In this document: positions 1 to 6,467 of the stretch, in pieces | Layout: every line of letters starts with the position of its first letter | How positions within the stretch are numbered: position 1 is the first letter of the stretch | Assembly: GCA_018820745.1 (NCBI GenBank) | Contig: JAHJNP010000037.1 | Coordinates: forward strand, 1-7,696 | Direction of reading: 5' to 3' | Length of the DNA: 7,696 bases | Source: Gammaproteobacteria bacterium | GTDB taxonomy: Bacteria > Pseudomonadota > Gammaproteobacteria > Burkholderiales > Thiobacillaceae | The notes under the pieces: model-generated | Seen by the model: only the letters and a program-made list of their open reading frames with translations | What the model was told of the DNA's origin: nothing | Database searches by the model: none | Made by a program: the position numbers and the translations under genes

Positions 1-94
1 AGCCGGCTTCCTGCGCCGAGAACTTGTTGAGCGGTTGCCGTTCAGCCGCCATCAGTTGGCTGACAATGCTGCTGACGTCAAGACTCGTGGCCAT
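1..94 (-). CDS. fliD: Flagellar filament cap protein FliD, N-terminal fragment
   Basis: Only the first 31 codons lie in the window; the rest continues off the left edge. Translation from the ATG at 94 begins MATSLDVSSIVSQLMAAERQ, followed by PLNKF. This is the typical FliD (HAP2) N-terminus, with the GLDVSS/LV..LM..ER.P pattern. FliD forms the cap at the filament tip and helps exported flagellin subunits fold into place; it is secreted by the flagellar type III apparatus. The start lies 13 nt after the flaG stop. A weak GAGG Shine-Dalgarno overlaps the flaG stop codon, which suggests co-transcription and perhaps translational coupling with flaG. The family call is firm despite the short length. 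Nothing can be said about the rest of the protein. Confidence 0.9.
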   Translation of the reverse strand, partial: MATSLDVSSIVSQLMAAERQPLNKFSAQEAG

Positions 95-107
95 GGTCGT
101 TGTCGCC

Positions 108-503
108 TCAGGCTTCCTGCTTGATCAACATCCCCTGCTGAAACGTGTCGATCGCCCGGGCGATCGACAACGCTTCCTCAGAGGGGTATTGGCGGATGAC
201 ATCGCCGGTTTCCGAATCCACCAGCTTGACCACCGGATCTTTCGTTTCGGTGTCAACGGTAAATTCCAGGTTCTTGTTCGACTGCTGCAACGCCTTGTTC
301 AGGCTGTCCACCGCATTCTGCAGTTGCGTGGCGGACGGGGGTTGCTCCGCCGCCGGATTGACCGCGGTTTGCGGCAACACGGGTGCCACCGCAGGCCGGG
401 CCTGGGGGTTGGCGGGCGCCACAACGGCAACAGGCCCGCCGTCGCCGGCGAGCCTTGCAGGCGGTTGCGCCTGAGCCATACTGTTTGCATTCTGGATGAG
501 CAT
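108..503 (-). CDS. flaG: FlaG family flagellar protein
   Basis: This 131-residue protein has a low-complexity Ala/Pro/Gln-rich N-terminal half (about residues 1-58). A FlaG domain follows (about 60-128): a helix (LQNAVDSLNKALQ), then FTVDTET, VVKLVDSETG and DVIRQYPSEE, ending in a helix with ALSIARAID. The VVK.vD..TG..IRQ.PSEE pattern is the family hallmark. FlaG proteins are encoded next to flagellin and cap genes and, in several bacteria, affect filament length; the mechanism is poorly defined. The ATG at 503 has a strong AAGGAG at 511-516, spaced by 7 nt, which fixes the start. The gene lies between the fliC terminator and fliD. The proline-rich N-terminus is unlikely to be conserved. There is no signal peptide or membrane segment. 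Confidence 0.92.
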   Translation of the reverse strand: MLIQNANSMAQAQPPARLAGDGGPVAVVAPANPQARPAVAPVLPQTAVNPAAEQPPSATQLQNAVDSLNKALQQSNKNLEFTVDTETKDPVVKLVDSETGDVIRQYPSEEALSIARAIDTFQQGMLIKQEA

Positions 504-521
504 TTCGCCGCTCCTTCATCT

Positions 522-550
522 AAAACCCCGGCCGGGTTGGCCGGCCGGGG
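522..550 (-). terminator. Rho-independent terminator downstream of fliC
   Basis: A perfect 10-bp GC-only stem pairs 526-535 (CCCCGGCCGG) with 541-550 (CCGGCCGGGG) across a 5-nt loop at 536-540. AAAA at 522-525 reads as UUUU on the minus strand, directly after the hairpin. It begins 13 nt past the fliC stop and ends 18 nt before the flaG start codon. It therefore fits termination of the abundant flagellin transcript, with flaG-fliD expressed by read-through or from another promoter. The U-run is short (UUUUAG), so termination may be partial. Confidence 0.85.
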
Positions 551-563
551 GGTCTTGCCTTGA

Positions 564-2132
564 TTAACGCAGGAGCGACAGCACCGTGTTCGGCAGCTGG
601 TTGGCCTGCGCCAGCATCGCCACACCGGCCTGCTGCAGGATCTGGCCGCGGGTCAGCGAAGCCGTTTCCATCGCGAAGTCCGTGTCCTGAATCCGGCTGC
701 GGGATGCAGTCAGGTTCTCCGCCGTGGCCGACAGGTTGGAAATGGTCGACTCGAAGCGGTTCTGGATCGCGCCGAAGGTGCTGCGCAGCGTGGAGACCGA
801 GGTCAGCGCGGAGTCGATGCGCCGCATCGTGTCCTCCGAATTCGCCACGCTCAGCACGTCAACCGAAGCCAGACTGCCGCTTTTGGCAACCGAGGCAGCA
901 AAGCCCAGCGTGGTGGTGCCGGTGGTGCCCGTGACGGCGACGGTCTCGGCCGAGTTGATGCTGACCTTGTTGGTCGTGGCGTCCAGGCTGGCAGTGGCAT
1001 TGCCCCCCAGCGCGGTGTTGATCGCGTCGGTCAACTCCTGCGCTGAGGTGTAAATTTTGTTGGCCACGTTGACCGCAGTTCCCGAGCCGAGCTGGATGCT
1101 GAAGTTGTCGGCGACGGTCACAGTGCCAGCAGGCGCTGACGACACAGCAGGGACACCATCAGCGGACAAGACGGATAGGTTACCCGCAGCGCCAAAGCCG
1201 ACTGTAGAGGCCGGCGTGCTATCGCCACCGAAAGCTTCGCTGGTAGTGAAGTCGACGCCGTCGGCGCGCGAAAAGCTTAGAGTGCCAGTGGAAAGCGCGG
1301 TCGCTATATCAGCCGCCCCGTAGTTGATGGTGAAGCCACCAACCGTAGTGCCGTCGGCTGTGAAGCCGGCAGAGGTAAGCGCCGCCGCGAAGGTCACATC
1401 CGTTCCGGTACCGGCTGCAGCCACTGTATCGGTGATAGTCGTAGCAGGGTTCGCGCCATCATCCAGCGTCAGCGTGTAGGTGTAGTTGGTGCCACCGGTC
1501 GCAAGGCCGCCCGCAGTAAATACACCCAGTGCGCCAGAGGTTGCCGGCGTAGCCGGCGTTCCGGTCGTGGCCGCGGTAAACACTGCGCTCAGGTCCGTCG
1601 AAGCAGAGGTGGCGGTGGCGCCGATAGAGCTCTGCCGCATGCTGGTGGCCAAGTCGACGCTGATGGTCTCGCCGACGTTGGCGCCGACCTGGAAGGTGGC
1701 GTTGCCGAAGCTGCCGTCGAGGATCTTGCGGCCGTTGAACGAGGTCTGCGAGGAGATGCGATCGATTTCCGCCAGGCGCTGCTTGACTTCGAGGTCGAGC
1801 GCGGAGCGGTCGGACGAGCTGTTGGTGGCGTTGGCCGACTGCACTGCCAGTTCGCGGATGCGCTGCAGGTTCTGGGTCAGTTCGTTGAGCGAGCCTTCAC
1901 CGGTCTGCGCCAGCGAAATGCCGTCGTTGGCGTTGCGCACGGCCTGGTTGAGGCCGCGGATCTGGGTGGTGAAGCGCTCGGAAATCGCCAGGCCGGCGGC
2001 GTCGTCCTTGGCGCTGTTGATGCGCAGGCCGGAAGACAGACGCTGCAACGAGGTGGTCAGCGCGCTCTGCGATGAGGTCAGGTTGCGCTGGGCGTTGATC
2101 GAAGCAATGTTGGTGTTGATTACTGCTGCCAT
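564..2132 (-). CDS. fliC: Flagellin, filament subunit
   Basis: This 522-residue protein is the structural subunit of the flagellar filament, exported through the flagellar type III system. The N-terminal D0/D1 region (about 1-165) starts [18 protein letters not shown] and contains [20 protein letters not shown]. It also holds QRIRELAVQ at 90-98, the segment that corresponds to the TLR5-recognised site of enteric flagellins. The C-terminal D1/D0 region (about 425-522) ends with [18 protein letters not shown] and then [10 protein letters not shown]. The centre (about 170-420) is a Thr/Ala/Ser/Gly-rich variable domain. Residues about 342-400 resemble the flagellin IN motif ([26 protein letters not shown]). 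There is no Cys or Trp. The ATG at 2132 has AAGGAG at 2140-2145 with a 7-nt gap. A terminator follows the stop. The central part uses less GC-biased codons than the ends. The copy could be one of several flagellin genes (fliC or flaA naming is arbitrary). Confidence 0.97.
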   Translation of the reverse strand: MAAVINTNIASINAQRNLTSSQSALTTSLQRLSSGLRINSAKDDAAGLAISERFTTQIRGLNQAVRNANDGISLAQTGEGSLNELTQNLQRIRELAVQSANATNSSSDRSALDLEVKQRLAEIDRISSQTSFNGRKILDGSFGNATFQVGANVGETISVDLATSMRQSSIGATATSASTDLSAVFTAATTGTPATPATSGALGVFTAGGLATGGTNYTYTLTLDDGANPATTITDTVAAAGTGTDVTFAAALTSAGFTADGTTVGGFTINYGAADIATALSTGTLSFSRADGVDFTTSEAFGGDSTPASTVGFGAAGNLSVLSADGVPAVSSAPAGTVTVADNFSIQLGSGTAVNVANKIYTSAQELTDAINTALGGNATASLDATTNKVSINSAETVAVTGTTGTTTLGFAASVAKSGSLASVDVLSVANSEDTMRRIDSALTSVSTLRSTFGAIQNRFESTISNLSATAENLTASRSRIQDTDFAMETASLTRGQILQQAGVAMLAQANQLPNTVLSLLR

Positions 2133-2492
2133 GATGTTTCTCCTTAAGTGGGTCGATTGATTCGGCTCGTGCCGTCAACTTTGGTTTGCCCGCTTGGGCC
2201 ACATGAACCGCCGTTGTGTGAGGAATCGTCGAGGGTTGGAGAAAGTTAAGGCCATGTTTCAAAAATTCTGCAAGGGCTTCAGGAATGAAGATTCGGGTCG
2301 ATAGGCTGCGCTGATTGCTGCAGGAACCCCGCCCCCGGCCCGATGCCGTGGTGATTGCAGGGGGGCGAAATCGAGGCGAGCACCCGAGGGCATAAAGGCG
2401 CCGCGCCTACAGGGGGATGCGGCGGTCATCGCGGATTTCTGCGATGGCGGGGCTGTATTAATAAAGAAGGGACGCATGGCCATGATCTTCGA
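2133..2492. other. 360-bp intergenic region between the cyclase and fliC
   Basis: I find no convincing gene here. Next to fliC it carries the Shine-Dalgarno and a candidate sigma-28 promoter (2223-2249), implying a leader of roughly 80 nt. The half next to the cyclase stop holds short structures only. These are a CATCGC/GCGATG stem with an 8-nt loop (2427-2446), a palindrome CATGGCCATG (2475-2484), and a weak AGGCG/CGCCT hairpin (2396-2408) followed on the minus strand by TTTAT. That last hairpin is the only terminator-like signal for the cyclase transcript. A 74-codon minus-strand open frame (2259-2483) has no recognisable features and no clear ribosome binding site. Confidence 0.5.
2223..2249 (-). 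promoter_or_regulatory. Candidate sigma-28 (FliA) promoter for fliC
   Basis: On the minus strand the sequence reads TTAACTTT (2249-2242), an 11-nt spacer, then GACGATTC (2230-2223). Compared with the sigma-28 consensus TAAAGTTT-N11-GCCGATAA, it has 6/8 and 5/8 matches with exact spacing. Transcription would start near 2215, about 80 nt upstream of the fliC ATG. Flagellin genes are normally class III, FliA-dependent, so a promoter of this type is expected. A weaker alternative (CAAAGTTG at 2183-2176 and GCCGAATC at 2166-2159) has a spacer 2 nt too short. Confidence 0.45.
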
Positions 2493-4082
2493 CTAGCCTG
2501 CTTCCGCGGTCGCGGCCGGCGCCACGCAGACGCGGTTCTTGCCGCTGTGCTTGGCTTCGTACATGGCGCTGTCGGCGCGGCCGATGCTGGCTTCCTGCGA
2601 TTCGCCCACGGTGCGTTCGGCGACGCCGGCGCTGAAGGTGATGAGCACCTTCTCGTTGTTGTCGAGGAAATATTTCTTGGTGAGGCTGCGCTGCAGGCGG
2701 GTGATGATTTTGGCGGCCTCGTCGAGCGGCGTGTTGGGCATGATGATGAGGAATTCCTCGCCGCCCAGGCGCGCGATGTGGTCGGTGAGACGCAGTTCTT
2801 CTTTTGCGATCTTGACCAGATGGATCAGTGCTTCGTCGCCGGTCTTGTGGCCGCGCTTGTCGTTGAGCACCTTGAAGTTGTCGATGTCCAGCACGGCGAT
2901 GCAGAACGGGGTCTTGTGGCGGTCGGCGCGCGAGGACTCGCGGGCGAACTCGTCGTCGAGCCCGCGCCGGTTGAGGCTGTGGGTGAGCGGGTCTTCGCGC
3001 ACCAGGGCGCTCATCTGGGCCAGCTGGTCTTCCAGCTGCTGGATGCGGCTTTCGGCCTGCAGCGCGGAATCGCGCTCGTGAACCAGCTGGTCGTGCGCGC
3101 GCCGGTTGTCGGCCTGCGCGCTGCGGGTTTCGTCGAGCAGGCTTTCGAGAATGCGGTTGAGCTCCACCACGTCTTCGGTGCCCTTGATGCGCTCGACGTG
3201 GGTGCTGATCTTGCCCTGGTATTCGTCGTTGGCGGCCAGCACGTCGCTGAGGCGGCTGACGAAGGTGGTCATGGTGGCCTTTAGCGTGGCAGTGGCCTCG
3301 CGCAGGCCGTGCTTGACCATGCCCTGCTTGTAGATGACTTCCTTGAGCCGCTTTTCGGCTTCCTGCAGCGACTGGATCCGGCTCGGGCCGGCGACGACTT
3401 CCTGCACCATGTCGAGCTGGCCGCGCAGCCAGGTGTCGTCGTCCAGCAGCTCGCCGATGTTTTCCACCAGCAGCAGCAGAATGCGCTTGAGCGTTTCCTG
3501 CTGGTTGTGGGCGTCGGAAGCTTGCAGCTCGATGCCGACCCACAGGTTTTTCAGCCCGGCTGCGGCCTTGAGCAGGGCGGCGGCGCTGCCGGCCTCGCGC
3601 ACGGCGACGGCAATCTGCTGGGTCTGCTCCACCAGGCGCGGGGTGTGGGTGAGCTGCGAGGCGACGCCGAATTCGAGGGTTTTGGCCAGCAGGTCGCGCA
3701 GCGGGGCCAGGCCGTCGTCCTGCGGCAGCGCTGCCTTTTCGATTGCCTGTGGCCTCACCGGCTGCGGCTTCAGCTGCACGGCGATTTCGGACAGCTGCCA
3801 GCTGCACTGCCGCCAGTCGTTCTTGCCGATGGCCTTGTTGAGGCTGGCCACCTGGGCCGACAGCGCCGGGTGGTGCTCCTGCAGGTCGCTGACCAGTCCG
3901 GCCAGTGCCGTTTCGGCGGTGGCCTTGTTGGCCGGCGCGCTGGGCACGCCCACGATTTCGTCGTACAGCGTCTGGTAGTTGTCCGGGGTCGGCGCGATCC
4001 GCCGCATCGCAAGGCGGCGCAGGGTTTCGCGCGCCACCTCGGTGGGGTTCGAAACATTGATCTTGACGGTGGGTTCGGCCAT
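2493..4082 (-). CDS. Diguanylate cyclase with long N-terminal helical region
   Basis: This 529-residue protein is predicted to make c-di-GMP from two GTP. The C-terminal GGDEF domain starts at about residue 364 (DPLTHSLNRRG). It contains DIDNFK (about 399-404; metal-binding Asp), NDKRGHKTGD, and the active-site GGEEF at 440-444 (bases 2751-2765). The product-inhibition I-site RLTD (431-434) sits exactly five residues before it, as in PleD-type enzymes. YEAKHSGKN lies near the end. Residues about 300-363 are a heptad-like coiled coil, probably the dimerising stalk. Residues 1-300 are helical and cytoplasmic, with no membrane segment, and I recognise no named sensor domain; PTPDNYQTLYDEI (31-43) resembles the start of other cyclase N-terminal regions. 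I chose ATG 4082 (MAEPTVKINVS). The frame is open up to 4232, but the extra residues are Pro/Arg/Cys-rich and read through the promoter region. The weak GGGAUG upstream is a plausible ribosome site. The stop is TAG. Confidence 0.93.
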   Translation of the reverse strand: MAEPTVKINVSNPTEVARETLRRLAMRRIAPTPDNYQTLYDEIVGVPSAPANKATAETALAGLVSDLQEHHPALSAQVASLNKAIGKNDWRQCSWQLSEIAVQLKPQPVRPQAIEKAALPQDDGLAPLRDLLAKTLEFGVASQLTHTPRLVEQTQQIAVAVREAGSAAALLKAAAGLKNLWVGIELQASDAHNQQETLKRILLLLVENIGELLDDDTWLRGQLDMVQEVVAGPSRIQSLQEAEKRLKEVIYKQGMVKHGLREATATLKATMTTFVSRLSDVLAANDEYQGKISTHVERIKGTEDVVELNRILESLLDETRSAQADNRRAHDQLVHERDSALQAESRIQQLEDQLAQMSALVREDPLTHSLNRRGLDDEFARESSRADRHKTPFCIAVLDIDNFKVLNDKRGHKTGDEALIHLVKIAKEELRLTDHIARLGGEEFLIIMPNTPLDEAAKIITRLQRSLTKKYFLDNNEKVLITFSAGVAERTVGESQEASIGRADSAMYEAKHSGKNRVCVAPAATAEAG

Positions 4083-4110
4083 GTGTGCATCCCGGCCCCG
4101 CTTGGGCCTT

Positions 4111-4131
4111 TTACTATGCTTCGCATGGTAA
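4111..4131. promoter_or_regulatory. Imperfect dyad (TAC..GTA) just upstream of the diguanylate cyclase
   Basis: TTACTATGC (4111-4119) and GCATGGTAA (4123-4131) form a 9-bp inverted repeat around TTC with a single mismatch, which is a T-G pair in RNA. It ends 28 nt before the cyclase start codon at 4082 and overlaps a -10-like CATAGT on the minus strand. The outer TAC...GTA with near-perfect symmetry is the general form of binding sites for dimeric LuxR/NarL-type HTH proteins. The nearest candidate is the regulator encoded at 4288-4935. No protein-site match is established, and the NarL heptamer consensus is not met exactly. Confidence 0.4.
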
Positions 4132-4170
4132 GGCGGGCAGGGGAGGAGTGAAGGGCGGATTAGAGCCGGA

Positions 4171-4186
4171 AAACCCGGGCATTTCC
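4171..4186 (-). repeat. 16-bp motif, copy A, upstream of the cyclase
   Basis: The minus strand reads GGAAATGCCCGGGTTT, 88 nt upstream of the cyclase start codon. It matches copy B (6529-6544) at 15 of 16 positions, in the same orientation and at a similar distance from a start codon. Both copies are followed within a few bases by CCGG. It could be a shared activator site, or coincidence around the SmaI-type palindrome CCCGGG. Confidence 0.4.
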
Positions 4187-4251
4187 GCGCGTTGCAGGTT
4201 ATCACCATGCGGATGGGGTGGAATGCGGGCACGCGCGGGAACCCCCGGGCC
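4172..4251. repeat. Imperfect 20-bp inverted repeat in the regulator-cyclase gap
   Basis: The arm at 4172-4191 and the reverse complement of the arm at 4232-4251 match at about 15 of 20 positions. The inner 7 bp are perfect (CCGCGCG at 4185-4191 with CGCGCGG at 4232-4238). The loop is about 40 nt. There is no following T-run on either strand, so it does not look like an ordinary terminator. It may be a small palindromic repeat element or chance GC-rich pairing. The left arm overlaps the 16-bp motif copy A. Confidence 0.3.
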
Positions 4252-4265
4252 GATCAGGTTTTAAT

Positions 4266-4286
4266 CCTGACCCCTGACCCCTGACC
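4266..4286. repeat. Three tandem CCTGACC heptamers after the response regulator
   Basis: Three exact copies of the 7-bp unit CCTGACC (GGTCAGG on the minus strand) begin immediately after the TAA stop of the regulator. They lie in its 3' untranslated region. The last copy can also pair with TCAGG at 4254-4258 as a weak 5-bp hairpin with a T/A-rich loop. Copy-number change here would not alter any reading frame. Confidence 0.85.
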
Positions 4287-4287
4287 C

Positions 4288-4935
4288 TTAATCCAGCAGG
4301 CCTTGCTTGATGGCGTAATGGGTCAGTTCCGAGTTGTTCTTGAGCTGCATCTTTTTCAGCAGGCGGGCGCGGTACATGCTGATGGTCTTGACCGACAGGG
4401 CGAGCTGGTCGGCGATGGCGGAGACGGGAAGGCCGGAGGCGATCAGGCACAGGGTCTGGTATTCGCGGTTGGAGAGGCCTTCGTGCGGTGGGCCTTCGCG
4501 TTCGCCGCTGACCTGGTTGGCGAGCTCCTGGGCGACTTCCGGGCTGATGTATTTCTTGCCGGAGGCGACCAGGCGGATGGCGTCGACCAGCTGATTGGGC
4601 GCGCTCTGCTTGTTGAGGTAGCCGGCGGCGCCGGTCTTCAGCGCACGCACGGCGTACTGGGTTTCGCGATGCATGGACAGCATCAGTACCTTGATGCCGG
4701 GATGCTCCTTTTTCATCAGTTCCAGGGTTTCGAGGCCGCTGCGGTCGGGCATCGAGATGTCCATCAGCACCATATCCCAGGGTTCGAGCCGGGCCATCTG
4801 CAGGGCGCGGCTGGAACAGTCTGCCTCGCTGGCGACTTCGATGTCGTCGACTTCGGACAGGATCTGCTTGAGCCCTTCGCGCACGATGGCATGGTCGTCG
4901 ACGATCAGGATGCGATACGGTTTTGCTACAGCCAC
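4288..4935 (-). CDS. NarL/GacA-like response regulator (REC-HTH)
   Basis: This 215-residue DNA-binding regulator is the likely partner of the adjacent kinase. The receiver domain (about 7-122) shows acidic residues D13-D14 (ILIVDDHAIVREGL), the phosphoacceptor D59 (VLMDISMPD), S87 (LMLSMH) and K109 (GYLNKQ). The LuxR-type HTH (about 152-212) contains LSNREYQTL, LIASGLPVSAIADQL, LSVKTISMYRARLLKKM and SELTHYAIKQGL. The last segment resembles the C-terminus of GacA/UvrY, so a GacA-like ancestry is possible. The start is GTG at 4935 with a weak AGAGA ribosome site about 6 nt upstream. The receiver begins at residue 7, so this start gives a normal length. It begins 37 nt after the kinase stop, so the two are probably one operon. 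All catalytic and phosphorylation residues are present. Confidence 0.95.
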   Translation of the reverse strand: MAVAKPYRILIVDDHAIVREGLKQILSEVDDIEVASEADCSSRALQMARLEPWDMVLMDISMPDRSGLETLELMKKEHPGIKVLMLSMHRETQYAVRALKTGAAGYLNKQSAPNQLVDAIRLVASGKKYISPEVAQELANQVSGEREGPPHEGLSNREYQTLCLIASGLPVSAIADQLALSVKTISMYRARLLKKMQLKNNSELTHYAIKQGLLD

Positions 4936-4972
4936 AAAAATTCTCTGCTTGTTGTTTTGACCGATTATGCCG

Positions 4973-6433
4973 TCATTTTGCCGTGGCGGGCAGAAGAATG
5001 CGCAGGCTGACCTGGGTGCCGCGCCGCTTGGCGGGCGCGACGCTGAGTTCGCCGCCCAGCGCGGCGGCGCGCTCGCTCATGCCGAGCAGGCCAAAGCCGT
5101 GCGCGCTGTTCTTGCCTTGCCCCGGCTGGATGCCCCGGCCGTTGTCGGTGACCGTCAGCAGCAGGCTGTCCGGTTGCCGCGCAAGGGCCACTTTGACCTG
5201 GGTGGCATGGGCGTGTTTGGCCACGTTGGTCAAGGCTTCCTGCACGATGCGGAACACGGCGATCGCGATGTCCGGGCCGAGTGGAATGGCGTCATCGGGC
5301 GCGCTGAATTCGTAGGCGATGTCGGTATTCTGGCCAAAGCGCTCCAGTTGCCATTCGATGGCGGACACGATGCCGAAATCCAGCACCGGCGGCCGCAGGC
5401 TGGACGCTATGCGGTGCGTGGCGTCGATGGTCTGGTTGGCCACATTGTCGAGATAGGCGGTGCGCTTGTACAGGTTGAGCTCGCCGGGCGGCAGATGCCG
5501 CATCAGCCACGACAGACCGATCTTGATGGCGGTGAGATTGCCGCCGAGGTCGTCATGCACTTCGCGCGCCAGGTGCAGGCGCTCCTGCTCCCTGACCGAT
5601 TCGACGTGCGCGGCCAGTGCGGCGAGTTGCGCCCGCGAACGCCGGATTTCGGCTTCGGCCAGCCGGCTCTTGGTCACGTTCAGCATGATGCCGTCCCAGA
5701 TCAGGCCGTCCGGCGCCTCGCGCTGGCTGACGCGGATGTTCACCCACTTCACGTCCTTCCAGGCTTCCATCCAGATGCGGCCTTCCCAGTTGAAGCTCAT
5801 GTGGACGCCGCCAGACGCGGCCAGACGTGCCAGATAGTCGGCCTTGTCCTCTTGCATGATCAGCTTGAAGAAGCGTTCCGGATCGGCGCGCAGGGCCGCC
5901 GCCTTGATGCCCAGCAGCTGCGCGGATTGGTCGCTGACGTAGCGTAGCGAGGTGCTGCCGTCGGGCGTGCGCAGCACCTGGAAGGCCATGCCCGGGATGT
6001 GCGCGACGATGGCGCGCAAATCCGACGCTGAGTGCGCCAGCGCCTGCTGGGTCGCCTCGCGCTGGCTGACATCGCTGGCGATCCAGATGAAGATCGGTTT
6101 GCCCTGGCCGGCCGAGCGGGACAGTTTGGCTTCAACCGGATAGCAGCTGCCGTCGCTGCGACAGCAGTGGGCATTGAACGAGGCCCGGCGCTTTTTGCCG
6201 CTTTGCAGAACGGCCAGCAGGGTGGTGAAGGTGTGCGCATCCTCTGCGGACAGGCAATCCAGCGGCGTCAACTGTCGCAGGGCCTTGAGCGGGCGTTGCA
6301 GGTTTTTTGCCGCGGCCGGATTGGCCTGGATGATCTGCAGGGTCTCCGCGTCGAAGACCAGAATCTCGTTGGCCGATTCCTGCAGGATCGCCTTCAACAG
6401 CGCGTCTTCGTCGGCAGCTTTGAATGAACGCAT
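4973..6433 (-). CDS. Cytoplasmic two-PAS sensor histidine kinase (HisKA_3 / NarX-type)
   Basis: This 486-residue sensor kinase has no membrane segment or signal peptide, so it senses a cytoplasmic cue. There are two PAS-like regions: about 14-125 (VFDAETLQIIQANPAAAKNL through IASDVSQREA) and about 135-258 (the second ending in a PAC-like part, WVNIRVSQREAPDGLIWDG). A coiled linker follows (about 258-285). The HisKA_3 dimerisation helix has H293 as phosphoacceptor in REVHDDLGGNLTAIK. The HATPase_c domain contains the N box (FRIVQEALTNVAKHA, N403), G1 (VTDNGRGI, D430) and G2 (GFGLLGMSERA). The H+5 position, Gln or His in NarX/DesK-like phosphatase motifs, is Gly here. No haem- or flavin-binding signature is evident to me. 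The ATG at 6433 has GAGAGAAG just upstream. It is divergent from the MEMO gene and followed by the regulator. Confidence 0.95.
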   Translation of the reverse strand: MRSFKAADEDALLKAILQESANEILVFDAETLQIIQANPAAAKNLQRPLKALRQLTPLDCLSAEDAHTFTTLLAVLQSGKKRRASFNAHCCRSDGSCYPVEAKLSRSAGQGKPIFIWIASDVSQREATQQALAHSASDLRAIVAHIPGMAFQVLRTPDGSTSLRYVSDQSAQLLGIKAAALRADPERFFKLIMQEDKADYLARLAASGGVHMSFNWEGRIWMEAWKDVKWVNIRVSQREAPDGLIWDGIMLNVTKSRLAEAEIRRSRAQLAALAAHVESVREQERLHLAREVHDDLGGNLTAIKIGLSWLMRHLPPGELNLYKRTAYLDNVANQTIDATHRIASSLRPPVLDFGIVSAIEWQLERFGQNTDIAYEFSAPDDAIPLGPDIAIAVFRIVQEALTNVAKHAHATQVKVALARQPDSLLLTVTDNGRGIQPGQGKNSAHGFGLLGMSERAAALGGELSVAPAKRRGTQVSLRILLPATAK

Positions 6434-6467
6434 GCTTCTCTCGTTGCTTGTCCTGGAAACGATGGCG

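Noticed and set aside
2259..2483. 74-codon minus-strand open frame between the cyclase and fliC
   Set aside because: There is no recognisable motif or clear ribosome site, and it overlaps the likely fliC promoter flank.
2476..2496. Tiny plus-strand frame MAMIFD preceded by AAGAAGG
   Set aside because: Six codons ending over the cyclase stop. No downstream plus-strand gene exists for it to lead.
2458..3807. 449-codon minus-strand open frame overlapping the cyclase
   Set aside because: It lies in another frame of the cyclase gene, its translation is Arg/Ala/Pro/His-rich with no family motif, and the GGDEF frame is clearly the real one.
4083..4232. Extension of the cyclase to an upstream ATG at 4232
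   Set aside because: The added 50 residues are Cys/Pro/Arg-rich, unlike a GGDEF protein N-terminus, and would run through the dyad and the shared repeat. ATG 4082 gives a natural start.
2355..5947. Long plus-strand open frames (2355-3284, 3309-4151, 4303-5010, 4967-5947)
   Set aside because: All are antisense to well-supported minus-strand genes. Their length reflects the scarcity of stops in GC-rich DNA, and no recognisable domain or ribosome site was seen.
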